Under the pieces are notes generated by a model that did no database searches, was not told where the DNA came from, and saw only the letters and a list, made by a program, of their open reading frames with translations. From NCBI GenBank assembly GCA_964017125.1, contig OZ024912.1, positions 64,276,390-64,340,389 on the forward strand: a stretch of DNA of 64,000 nt, written 5' to 3'. Of the stretch, positions 45,201 to 57,200 are shown in pieces (position 1 is the stretch's first letter; every line of letters starts with the position of its first letter). Position numbers and translations under genes: made by a program. Origin of the DNA: Flabesymbios commensalis. Its lineage: Eukaryota; Annelida; Polychaeta; Terebellida; Flabelligeridae.

Positions 45201-48200
45201 CAATGTTGAAAAACGTTGATTTTTTTCCGGTAAAAACTGTGAGCCACAATCAATGTTCGAGTGCAATAGACAGTGACCCCGAGATCAGGTTTTGCGACCT
45301 CATCAATGTTATGAACAAGGACATTCCTTCTTTTGACGAGATCACAAAAAGGGCATCAGAATCAGAAATGTTTTATTAGACCAAAACATATATTTGTTCA
45401 TACAATTTTATTATTGTTACGGTTGGTCAGGGAGACCCTTCTTAAGGTCAGCAAATGACCGCTAACAGGAGGGCCACCCTTTAACAAATCTGCAATTTTT
45501 TTTCCTCTTTCAAATCCCTAACATAAAGTACAATAATGACCGCAGGTAATTAATGGTAGAAAAATAGATTTAACAAAAATATATATTGATATAATTATAA
45601 TAACACATGTTGTTATGATTTTTATATATAGAAGCAAACCCAGCAAACAAGATACGCTATACCAAAACCGGTCCAATGCTGGCCCAGAGACAGAGACTCT
45701 GTATCAACACTGATCCAGCACCGGACCACGCTGCTCGATGGGCATGCACAGTAAATCAGTTACGGAGGCAATGACCAAATTAATGCATAAAAGAACGACT
45801 CGTTTAATCCACATCGGCTCAACACTGGGTCAGTCTCATACACAGTGTACCAGCACCGATCCAAAGCAAAGCGAACATGTCCTGTGTGCCAGGTTTCTCA
45901 CACTCTGGGCAGTGATTTTCACTATGAGACGTATATCGGTATCAGCCCATATCGCACTCTAGCTGTAGTTCAGCTGCAATCTACGGCAGTTATATCATAT
46001 GTGACTTGATCGTGTGAGATAAAATAAACGTTGTTCCTTTTTCGTGCGACATGGGAATATACAGCACATGTCCAGTGAATAAGGTGTTCGCCTAAAGGCT
46101 CACACCTTATTCATTGGACGAGTGCTGTATTTTCCCAATCGCACTCAAATGCACACCGTTCGCATATCAACTTGACCTGTAAGTTGTTCACCCAGCAAAC
46201 ACGACATAGCCACCCGATGCCCGACCAAAGTGTGGGTCAAACACCGGGCAGACATGTCGTGCTCGCTGAGTAGAGAATATGATTACGTTTTTTGAGAAAA
46301 ACACCAAATAGACTGCCGACATGTACGCTCAGCAGCAACATATTATAACAATATAATATACCGATTCAGTCGTGGTCCAGAGTCGTAGACAAAGCACCAA
46401 CACTAAAACGGGACCGGACCAGTATTTTATGCCCACTGCCAGGTACACAAGCATAAATGAAGTATGGGTGCATCACAACTGAATACATAACTACTTACAT
46501 ACATGTGCATAAAAAAGAACGTAGCTATAACACAGCATGAATTACAGATGAATGTGAGTAGGAATATATTTAATTATCTCACCTCGGAACGGAAATTTTA
46601 AGTAATCGTGAAACAGTATTTATTTATTTTATTTCATAGTATATTCGTTCACTGATTTGGTAAAAGAGTAGAGGGGATCATGGCTGGTTTATTTAGTTAT
46701 ATAATTGGTAGACAACAGAAACATTTGTGGTACAATCAGGGCTCAATTATGTGATAAATCAGAAACGTACATCGCGTGAGAAGTTGAAGAAACAAGAGGA
46801 ACGTTTCATTGACGTACCTTGCTAGTGTTTACTCATAAAATACAGTGTTACTACAAACTTACATGTAGCTAAAGTCCTGTATTGATCTAGACTACTCATC
46901 TCCAATGAAATGAAATACCCAAAATTTTAATATTTTAAATTTTAATATTTTATTATTTTAATATTGGGGCCCTACGTCTAATCGAACACTTCCAGCATCA
47001 ATGACTTATGGGCGGGTACATGCGGATTTTAAGACACATGAAGTGAGATATATAGATCCTTGAACACAATCATTGTTTAAAGAAAATATTTTTAGAAATT
47101 CTCGCCCTATTTCTCGACCGCCGCCAGACCATATCCTTAACTTAGATATAGATAGGATTATCACAACAACTAAATATAGTGCGATCTGACATTTCGAGTG
47201 TGGGGAGGGGAGGGGATAATCCATACGTTCCGTCAAACAATAAAATACTCTAAAAATATTAATTATGTTGTGATGTTTGCCTAGTTATTCAATGTTGCAA
47301 TTGTTTAAAATAACTTTTTTTTTCATCTTTGAAACCGAAATTTTGCCAGTAATTTAAACTTCAAAAGGCGACAAATATATACTAACAAATAGCCCAGCGT
47401 TCAATGTGTTAAGAAGTGATAAGTTGATGCGCGCTATCGACTTTGTGTAATTATCACCAGTTTTCTGATCCTCTCTGGAGGTACTGGTGCATAGTACAAG
47501 GTGATGCCTCACACAGTTACTCTAAATTGTCATGTTGCTCAACCTAATTAGCCACCTTCTGTGGCAAAGTGACCGACATGTTTAAACAAGTAATTGTGTC
47601 AAGCATAAGAACCGCTTTCTTTGGGGCGGTGTTGTTTTTAAATGTTCAGTTGTCACTTCGCATAAAGTTTTTAATAAGTGTAGGCCTATATTATAAATTA
47701 TACACAATTTTTCATTTGCATAATTTATCCTGAAAAAAATGTTTTTCCGCTCGCTCGTAAATAGTCAGTATTGTGAGGAGCGTTTATGACAGAAAGGTAG
47801 CGTGCTCTGTCTTAGACCAGAAGAGCTCGAATTTCCTGTGTCTGGAGGACAGCGTCATCCGATTCATCTCACCATCCTCAGGAGGTTCTCCAAGGCCAGT
47901 CTAGCTTATGTTTATACACAAAAGTGGCCTGAAGTCCAATTAATTCATTAATACGCTACCATATGCCAAGTTTGTCTTTTGCATCAGACACTTTACCTGT
48001 CATCAGTCATCACTAATATAAGGTTCAAATTGCATATGGGTGGACTGTTACTTTCATTCGATGTCAATGAGTTTCTCCACGGGAGAAAATCACTGACGTC
48101 AAGTGAAATTGTTAGCGTCTCCCGAGGGATCCATGTTAAGTGAGCTGCTAAAACTCTGGATCATGATATCAGAGATTAAATAGTACACCAAACTTGTCCG

Positions 48201-51200
48201 TTACAGCCGAAACTGATCACAGAATCATAGATTAAAAAGACTATGCATTTTAAAAAAGACCATGCATTTTAATATTATTTGATAAGAAGTTATATCGAAT
48301 ATGTACTTCAATGTGGGAAAAATAATTATTTATTGGCACTTAAAGGTGATCTATCACCCCTTATATAGTATGAATCAATTTGTGACAAAAAAATCAAAGT
48401 TGCCACAAGATGGGGCACAAGTGTTTCCTTATATGGGGTGACTAGTTATCATGTGACCCTCTGAGAGGGTCACATGATAGCCAATCACCCCCATTTATGG
48501 GGTGATTAGCTATCATGTGACCCTCGGAGAGGGTCACATGATAGCCAATCACCCCATATAAGGACATAATTATTCATACCATATAAGGGGTGATAGATCA
48601 CCTTTAAAACACGCTAAACGCGTCTAAAGCTGGACCAATTGTATTAGAAGACAAATTACAGATCCTAACATGGTGCAGATGAATGTTGTGTATTATCGCG
48701 ATATGACGCTGTAAGGAAACACAACAAGATAAAATGTATCTAGAAGTACTAGGAGTGTCCAGAATTCATTGTAATAACTATATCTGTTGAAACCAACTAT
48801 AAAATATCTGCATGCTAATTATATATTATATCTAATCTCGGTTAGGGCTGGTGAGGAGATTCAATCATTCCTGAAGGTCAGTGATAACGCTGACTTATAC
48901 AATATAGGTAAACCTTCATCTCCTCCCCACAATCTGCTCCATTAATCATTTGTGGTAGGTGACTATGTCATTGTCATAGTATCGAGGTTTCCATCAAAAG
49001 AGCGATCTTAATCTTCCACCACAAAACACACACTTGATGCCCCCAACGTAACCTTATTGGGTTTCGTTGTATTCAACAGGTCTCATTGGTACAGGTGATC
49101 GAAAATCCAAAATAATTAAAATATTTTAATTGAAATGTCACAAAAGATTTAATCTTAATGTGTCATGTGCATGATGTATCAACGTCATGAACTCGCATGT
49201 CATGAGCTCGCTTTTTTCTATACTTTACACACGCTACTTTAATGTTTCGTGTGTATTACACATAAAACATGCTGTTTTTACTGATAATGTCCATTACTCG
49301 ACATGCATAAACCAAGGGGCTATTGTATTGAAACCCCTGAAAAGGATGTACATAGTAATATATTGCAATTGTGTTTTCACAAAACGTGGCACTTTCGGTG
49401 TTGGCGTACAATGTGTTTACACAATGTGGCCAGGTAGCTGTTGTGGCTCATTTCAGTTTACATTGTCAGGTATCTGTTGTGGCTCAGCAAGCTTTACATT
49501 GTCAGGTATTTGTTGAGGCAGCTATCTGTTGAGGCTCAGCAAGCTTTACATTGTCAGGTATATGTTGGGGCTCAACAAACTTTACATTGTCAAGTATCTG
49601 CTGAGGCTCAGCAAGCTTTACATTGTGAGGTATATGTTGAGGCTCAGCAGGTTTTACATTGTCAGGTATCTGCTGTGGCTCAGCAAGCTTTACATTGTCA
49701 GTTTTCTGTTGAGGCTCAGCAAACTTTACATTGTCAGTTATATGTTGAGGCTCAGTAAGCTTTACATTGTCAGTTATATGTTGAGGCTCAGTAAGCTTTA
49801 CATTGTCAGGTGTCTGTTGAGGCGCAGCAAGCTTTGCATTGTCAGGTATCTGTTAAGCCTCGGCAAGCTTTATATTATCAGGTATCTGTTGGGGCTCAGT
49901 GAGTTTTATATTGTCAGCTATCTGTTGAGGCTCAGTAAGCTTTACATTGTCAGTTATAAGTTGAGACTCAGTAAGCTTTACATTGTCAGGTATCTGTTAA
50001 AGCTCAGCAAGCTTTACAATGTCAGGTATCTGTTGAGGCTCAGTAAGCTTTACATTGTCAGTTATATGTTGAGGCTCAGTAAGCTTTACATTGTCAGGTG
50101 TCTGTTGAGGCGCAGCAAGCTCTACATTGTCAGCTATCTGTTGAGGCTCAGTAAGCTTTACATTGTCAGTTATATGTTGAGGCTCAGTAAGCTTTACATT
50201 GTCAGGTATCTGTTGAGGCTCAGTAAGCTTTACATTGTCAGTTATATGTTGAGGCTCAGTAAGCTTTACATTGTCAGGTATCTGTTGAGGCTCAGTAAGC
50301 TTTACATTGTCAGTTATATGTTGAGGCTCAGTAAGCTTTACATTGTCAGTTATCTGTTGAGGCGCAGCAAGCTCTACATTGTCAGCTATCTGTTGAGGCT
50401 CAACAATCTTTACACTGTCATGTATGCTAAAGCTTGCTGACCATCCGTTCATTCATTCTGTTTGTAACTTCAAGGTCATTTGAATTATTAAACTGCATGC
50501 AGCTTTAGCAATTCGAACATACAACACAATAGGAAAATGTTTTAAAACAGATCGAGTTCACAACATTACACTACATGATTTTCAGATAATTCTGTACGTT
50601 TGCCAATAATAATCAGTTGTTGTCCTAATTATTGTGGATAAACAGATTACTGTAGTCACATAGAGATAAACTAATACGGCTACCCTCTGATAATCAATAT
50701 AGATATGGATACGAGGCGATCTATTATTATGATTACCCAGAGATAATAGTGGAGAGTTTGACCTGATATTTCACGACGTTATCGAAGGGTAGGTTTGCTG
50801 TGAGTGAGAAGATATATCTATAAATCATAGTAACAGAGATAGAAGTGATTCAGGCAGTCTATTCCTGGTGACTTGTTGACTTCTGACACCAGGTAGCCCA
50901 GCAGACGCAAGACGTTGAATCAATGTTGGTTTAACGTCGGTCCACCGTCTACGACGTTGGACAACGCTAAACCAACATAGATTTAACGTCTTGTATCTGC
51001 TGAGAGATTACACCAACGTGTACGTTAGATCATCATTATCTAGTATTATACACACCTCGAGGGCTCGAAGAAATATCTCCAAATAACAAGAGCTTGACCC
51101 CATGTTGGTTTTATGTTGGGCCAACGTCTGCAATGTTGACCTAACACTAAAGCCACATAGGGTTATTCGCCGGTGTTTGTTGAGACTGAAGGCAACTATT

Positions 51201-54200
51201 AGTTCTAATTAACAAAATACACATTTAGTAAACGAGCAGAAAACTAAACAAAAACAACCTACCGAGAAGACTAGTACAATTTTTTTCTAGAAATAGTTCT
51301 TGCAATTTTAGCTGCTTCATGTCAAGTGGATGAACTAGACAATTGAGTATTGACGAGTATTGAGATAATGTGTGATATATCACTATGACAGGAGTAAGTA
51401 CCTGACCACTCAGTTATATCATACATTCCAGCTAGTGACGTACAGCCTTATTACTCGTGTATTGATGACATCGCTGTGGTCCAGTGGAAAATTTGATTTG
51501 TCAAAATATTGATATGTCTAGTCATTATAATTCAATATTAATTAATGAATATTGACGAATACGTCAATTTTGGCAGGTAGATTATACCGCTAATCGCGAC
51601 TATAGTCGGCTTTAATCCGTTTAACAATTTAAACCCTCACGATGCATCAAAGCGTCATTTTGCATCCCTGAAGAATGACTTAATCTCCTAAAACCTAGGA
51701 TTTTTTTAAAAGTTAATTTTTATGGAACTGTTTTAATGAGAACGATATTTTTTATTTGCCACCCACTTAAGTCTTCTTCATCTACTACAAATCGAGAATT
51801 GCGACAGCAATTTGTGGCTTGTAGTGGATGAAGATGACAATGGTAAATTAAGGTTTGAAAGGGTTAATTATTGGAAACATAATGTGTCTTTAAAAATCAA
51901 GATTTGCCTGATCATTCGAGGGCAAGTCTTAGATATGACCGTCCAAATAAATGTCCCACGATTTTATACGGGGTCAATGTGGGGCTGAAACCTGTTTCGG
52001 CCACTGGGACTAATTCCGAGCATGTGAGCGCCTAAAATTTAATGGGCGCAAATATATGATGACTCGTCAGATAATGCCACCTCGTCTCACAAACTCCTAT
52101 AAGACCTGAATACACGATTTATCAGATCATCCTAATGAAATACAGGATTTCAAATGACACTCGTATCTGTACATTTGAGCTGCGTCTGATACCGAATTCT
52201 ATGGAGGCTTTACCTGAGACTCAGCCAACGCAAAACGCTGGGCTAGTATTACCTTAGTTTTGGGACATCGTCAAAGACGCTGGATCGGCATGTAGACAAA
52301 ATTGGGAGGGTGTTTCTGTCGCGTGATCTAATCAGCACATGGGGTGTAGCCGAAGTGGCGACCCTTTTGAAAAACGGAGTATTTAAACATGGAGATGGTA
52401 ACCCTCTAAATGTTACTGGTGGAAATAATTACTACGAAATGTGTAGTATTATAGTCAAAATTACAATATCCCAACAAACACAAAACATTTGTATTTTTTC
52501 TACAACGTCGACTCAACATCTACGACGTTGGCCCAACATTGTATAAATGTTATACATTTAGTTCGGCTGGGCAATCATAATCGAGGTACTGGTTTCAAAC
52601 CCCGACTGGGTGTAAGATTTGCAAAAAAATAAATGAATGGGGTTTCAGGCCACATTTGTGCACATGCAGGCTAAACTGGGCCAGAAAGAACCTCCTCAGG
52701 ATGATGAAATAAATGGGATGACACTGCCCTCCAGACACATAATTCGAAATTCGAGCCTTGGCGGTCTGAGGCCGAGAACGCTACCTCTTGGTTACAGAGA
52801 CTCCCCACAATATTCAATCATTACGAGTGAGCAGAGAAGAAACATTTTGTTTCTTTGAAACGTGAATACTATAGCCTTGAAACTCGACTGTCAGAGCAGG
52901 AATCGAACTCGCGATTTGCGACTTTCCAAGCAGAAAGCTTTAACCACTGCACCAGGGCCCCCACCCTAAAATTGTGTAAGAAGAATCGAATTTTCTCCTC
53001 AGCTGTATATTTCAGGTGTATTTTATAAGACATGATTAACCTTTACAAGTCCTGCCACGACATATCTAATAAGCGCAGAAAGTAGCAAAAAGCCAGATTC
53101 GCTCACTCAATCCCTAAAGCGCGGAAATATTGTTGTAGGCCTATAAACCATGAAAATAAAACTAGTTTTTTCAATTTGAAATCATCATAAACGTCTTCGT
53201 TAGCTCTTTCTGCTTCATTTGAATACCTATGTAATGGGTATCCGGCCATATAAATATTTTACTCTTCCAGTGCGGGGATTGACTGTAGACGTCAGATTGA
53301 CAGATTCTGAAGTCTAAAGTCGATCCCCGCACTGTAAGGGTTAAAAAACATGGAGGATTTTGTCATTAAACTATGAGTTATTTTTAAAAAAAATAAACTA
53401 GACATAGATTGAGGTAATACTCGTAGAATTGACACCCCTATCAATACTGATATAATAATAATATAATAATAAAATATAACAATAATATATATGATAATAA
53501 AATAATACCATGACGAAGCAAAAAAGCTCGATGTTAAACCATTAAATTAAAGTCACCGAAAATGGGCAGATCGATATCTCAAAGATGATTGACCCCATGA
53601 TAAGAACCTTGTATTGTGCCCTCTTATAAAAGTACCGTTATCGTCACGGGCAGTCTACCAGCTGTATTGTGAGATTTAGTATAGCTGAATAATCTCCTTT
53701 AATATCAATTTGGAATGTCATATATCTATCTATATAATCTGAGTTTCCACAATATCGGCTTTAACCCTTAACCCTTTCACCACTAAAGCCCGTTTTTATG
53801 TGCTGAATGCTATGGCATTCAGCACATAAAAACGGGCTTCAGTGGTAAAAGGGTTAAACGGCCAAATTATATAATTGGAATTTTCACCCACTTTAAGGTG
53901 TGTCTCGCGCAAACCCCGAATATAATTGGGACCGTTGGTTAAAGGGTTAATACAAGTACTGCATTCTATAAACACTATAAGCACTATAAACACTATAAAC
54001 ATCTCAATTTAAAATACAATTGCTTTCCACATTCTAATTGACGGAGATAGGATAATTATTTTTAATAATTAGACTTCTTCAGTCATGATGATCATGTGTA
54101 TAGTTTATAGAACTGATTTTATCCGTGTATGCACACTACACAAATAACTAACGCTGATTAAAACGTACGAAAAAAATGTACACACGCGCGTACATTTAAC

Positions 54201-57200
54201 TCATAGAAGTGATGTGTTACTCATCAAAACTTCATTGACGTTGACATTGGTCACTTACTTCTCATCCTCAGATGAATGAAAAACACTTACAACTTTATTA
54301 AAAATGAACTGTTCTAATTTTCATTCAGTGTTTTAATAAATATAATTTACGCACATTCGATAAATTTCGGTCAATGTTTTTTCTTGCATGTGAAAAACAG
54401 TTCTAAGACGTCCGATTGCGTTGCCAGGCAGCACCGGTTGGATAGTATACCCGTGGTCTGCAACGATAACCCAGCGTTGGTTCAACGCTGAGCCAAAGTC
54501 AGGGACCAATGCCTGGCCACCATTTCTGCTCTTGCTCACAGCAGACGAGGCAGTATCTGAATCAGATAATCGGACTAATCGTGGGAGGTTCAATGCCAGT
54601 GGTGACGTGCGTCAACCAAACTGATGTGTAGGATGAACGGTTCACTGCCCAATTACACATCTAAAGATCTCCCAGCAAGCACGAGACATTCACCCAATGT
54701 TGGTACAATGTTGGGCCAGCGTCGCAGACGCTGAACCAACATTGTACCAACATTGGGTGAATGTTCGTGCATGCTGGGCGATTCCCATCTGATATCACGG
54801 ATTCTTTGAGTTCTGAATCTTTCTGCTCGTCTCGTCACATGGAGCTTTAATTCAAGTAATTAATTCTATCCATTGAAGTGTGGAGTTTCTAGTACAATTT
54901 AATTACAGCACCATTAAAACAGAAATGCTTTCATTTTTGCCAGAATAAACACTCTGAGTACTGTGTTTAATTATGGCATGTGTCATTTTTAAACTATGTA
55001 CTTCACCCTGTTTATTTTAATTTACCTTGACTCGCTTATATGTTCAACCCTTTCAGAGCGGGGACCGTCTTCAGCCGTCACAATCTTACGTGGACCCGCC
55101 TTTAGACGTCATTAAACTATTTATAATGGCCGTAGACCCATAACATAGGTTTTCAAATGAAGCGGAAAGAGCAAACTAAGCCATTTATGTGAACCTACAT
55201 GTATGAATTTGTCCCGGGCATAGACAGGGTCAATCATGATATGTCATGATTTATGGGGAGTGCATATCGTTTTCTCACTTCTTCCAATGAGCTTCCTTGT
55301 TTGTTTTCTACAATATAATATCACCAGCTATAGTTTTTTTCCATTTCGGGTAGTTCTTAACATATTAAATAGGTCTATGAATATGAAAATCAAATTATTA
55401 TGTACTATTGCTTTGTTAAGTTATAATAAATTATTTTGTTAAACTTAATAACAAACGTTCCCCAATTCTTAATATAATCATGAACCATACCGCTCACATT
55501 TGAAACACATTTTCTGCCGGTTCTAACTGTTATTGTTTTCATGTTTTATCACAAGTTGCTGAAAATAGCTATTGTTTCAATGTATGCTTTCACGCAACTA
55601 AAAATAAATCTAATCTGATTTAAATTATCTGAGTTGCGGTAGCGAGACAAAACATCAAACAGATGAAAATTAGAAATATTTTATTTTGCGCTTTAGGGAT
55701 AATTACCATATTCATGTCGGTATATGTGATCACATGTTTGAATTCGAGGTTTTATTAGAATCATTATAGATATTATGTTCTTATAGCATTTAATTTTACG
55801 AGTTTTTCTCAACATATTTGCTGCGTGTGTTGTAGCTGATGATCATGGAAAGGAGGCCAATACGAAACAGAAACCAAAAGGGCATCACTGGAGCTACGTG
55901 GGACATTATGGTGAGACTCTGACAATTTTTACAATCAACAGCCTTCAGCGGGAATGTGATGACGCAAAAAAATAAATATTTTCAGAATCAGGATAGCTCA
56001 TTGGTTAGCGTGCTTGACTTAAATAACGAATTAAACAGGCGAAATCAAAAGGTCTTCTCTGCTACTGTAAGGATCTGTTCTTATAACCCAACACAACCAC
56101 GAGAAGTATTAGTATACCTACATTTGACTTCTAATTTTCGATAGTTCCGGAAAAAAACCCTGGCAAAAACACATCAACCTGAATAACTGCAATTTTTGTG
56201 TCTTTTTGTACCACAGGTGTGGATCACTGGGCTGATATGTACCCCTCATGTGGACTGCAGCGACAGTCTCCCATTAACATCAAACCTAAGAAGACCAAGT
56301 ACCAACCTCTGTTGGACCACAATATCTACTTGCTCCACCCTCCCCGACAAGATACTGACAGAACCATCATGGTCAACAACGGACACTCACGTAAGTCCAC
56401 CGCCCATAATCCCGCGAACACATTTGTATAACATTTGTACAATGTTAGACCAACGTCGAAGATGTGTTTGCTGGGTAAGTCACTACATAATAATACAGAA
56501 ATAGCCTAGTCTAAAATAAGTAATGCCGATCTAACCATTTTACTAATTAATGCTGGAATATCTAACTCGATGATCTACAGCTTAAAATTTAAAAATCCAA
56601 TTTAAAACGAATATATAATAGTATTGTGAGCATCACAGAGAATAATACATTACTGACACGAGGTCTCACCACCCTAAATAAGCCACAACCCGGGGATGTA
56701 TCATCACACAAAATGTCGATATTTTGACACGCTAGGGGACGTAGCGCAAAATTTGTCTGGGTAGCAAACCCATATCGGACCAGTTGTTGAAAAAGGACCA
56801 TTCATGTTTTATCATAATATGTGGCACTAGATGGTTGGGATGGTGAAAAGAAGTAAAATTAGTCTGGGAAAGTTAGTATGTATTTCAATAGGACATTTGG
56901 GATGGTGATACCATGATGCTGCTAAAATTCATCATATAATATACAGATAATCGTATAATGTAGTGTACATGTTCTACAGTGAGTGTACAAGTTGTACAGG
57001 AGGTGTACGCCGCTGGTGGAGGGCTGGGGGACTCCTTCAAAGTGGCGGGATTTCATTTCCACTGGGGCAGCGTCAACAAACAAGGATCTGAGCATCTGAT
57101 AGACAGCAAAGCTTATCCACTGGAGGTGAGTATCCGTAACGTCATCACTATCCAAACACTGGTTCATTGCTTATCCAACGCCGGCAATGTCTGGCAATGC

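Larger units (their letters stand above)
39251..55835 (+). other. 16.6-kb first intron of the carbonic anhydrase gene
   Basis: It starts GTAAGT and ends TTGTAG. It contains the 36-bp minisatellite, a 268-bp double-hairpin MITE, many family A and E copies and two SINEs. The parts 40866-41590, 42700-43070, 43650-44940, 46440-47760, 47950-48339, 48610-49430, 50460-50890, 51190-51620 and 55200-55830 show nothing definable beyond AT-rich sequence. No nested gene is supported. Confidence 0.75.

Noticed and set aside
49435-50432. CRISPR-like array
   Set aside because: The units are directly joined 36-bp repeats with no unique spacers, and the genome is eukaryotic.
49529-50440. 303-codon open frame on + as a gene
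   Set aside because: It is the stop-free reading of a 36-bp minisatellite. Other frames and the other strand are also open, and there is no start or splice context. It is kept as a repeat with a separate finding.
52575-52612. Extra tRNA-like B box (GGTTTCAAACCCC)
   Set aside because: It is a short match beside the SINE with no A box; chance or an older SINE end cannot be told apart.
56196-56504. 102-codon frame overlapping carbonic anhydrase exon 3
   Set aside because: It is a different frame over a confirmed exon, running into a MITE.
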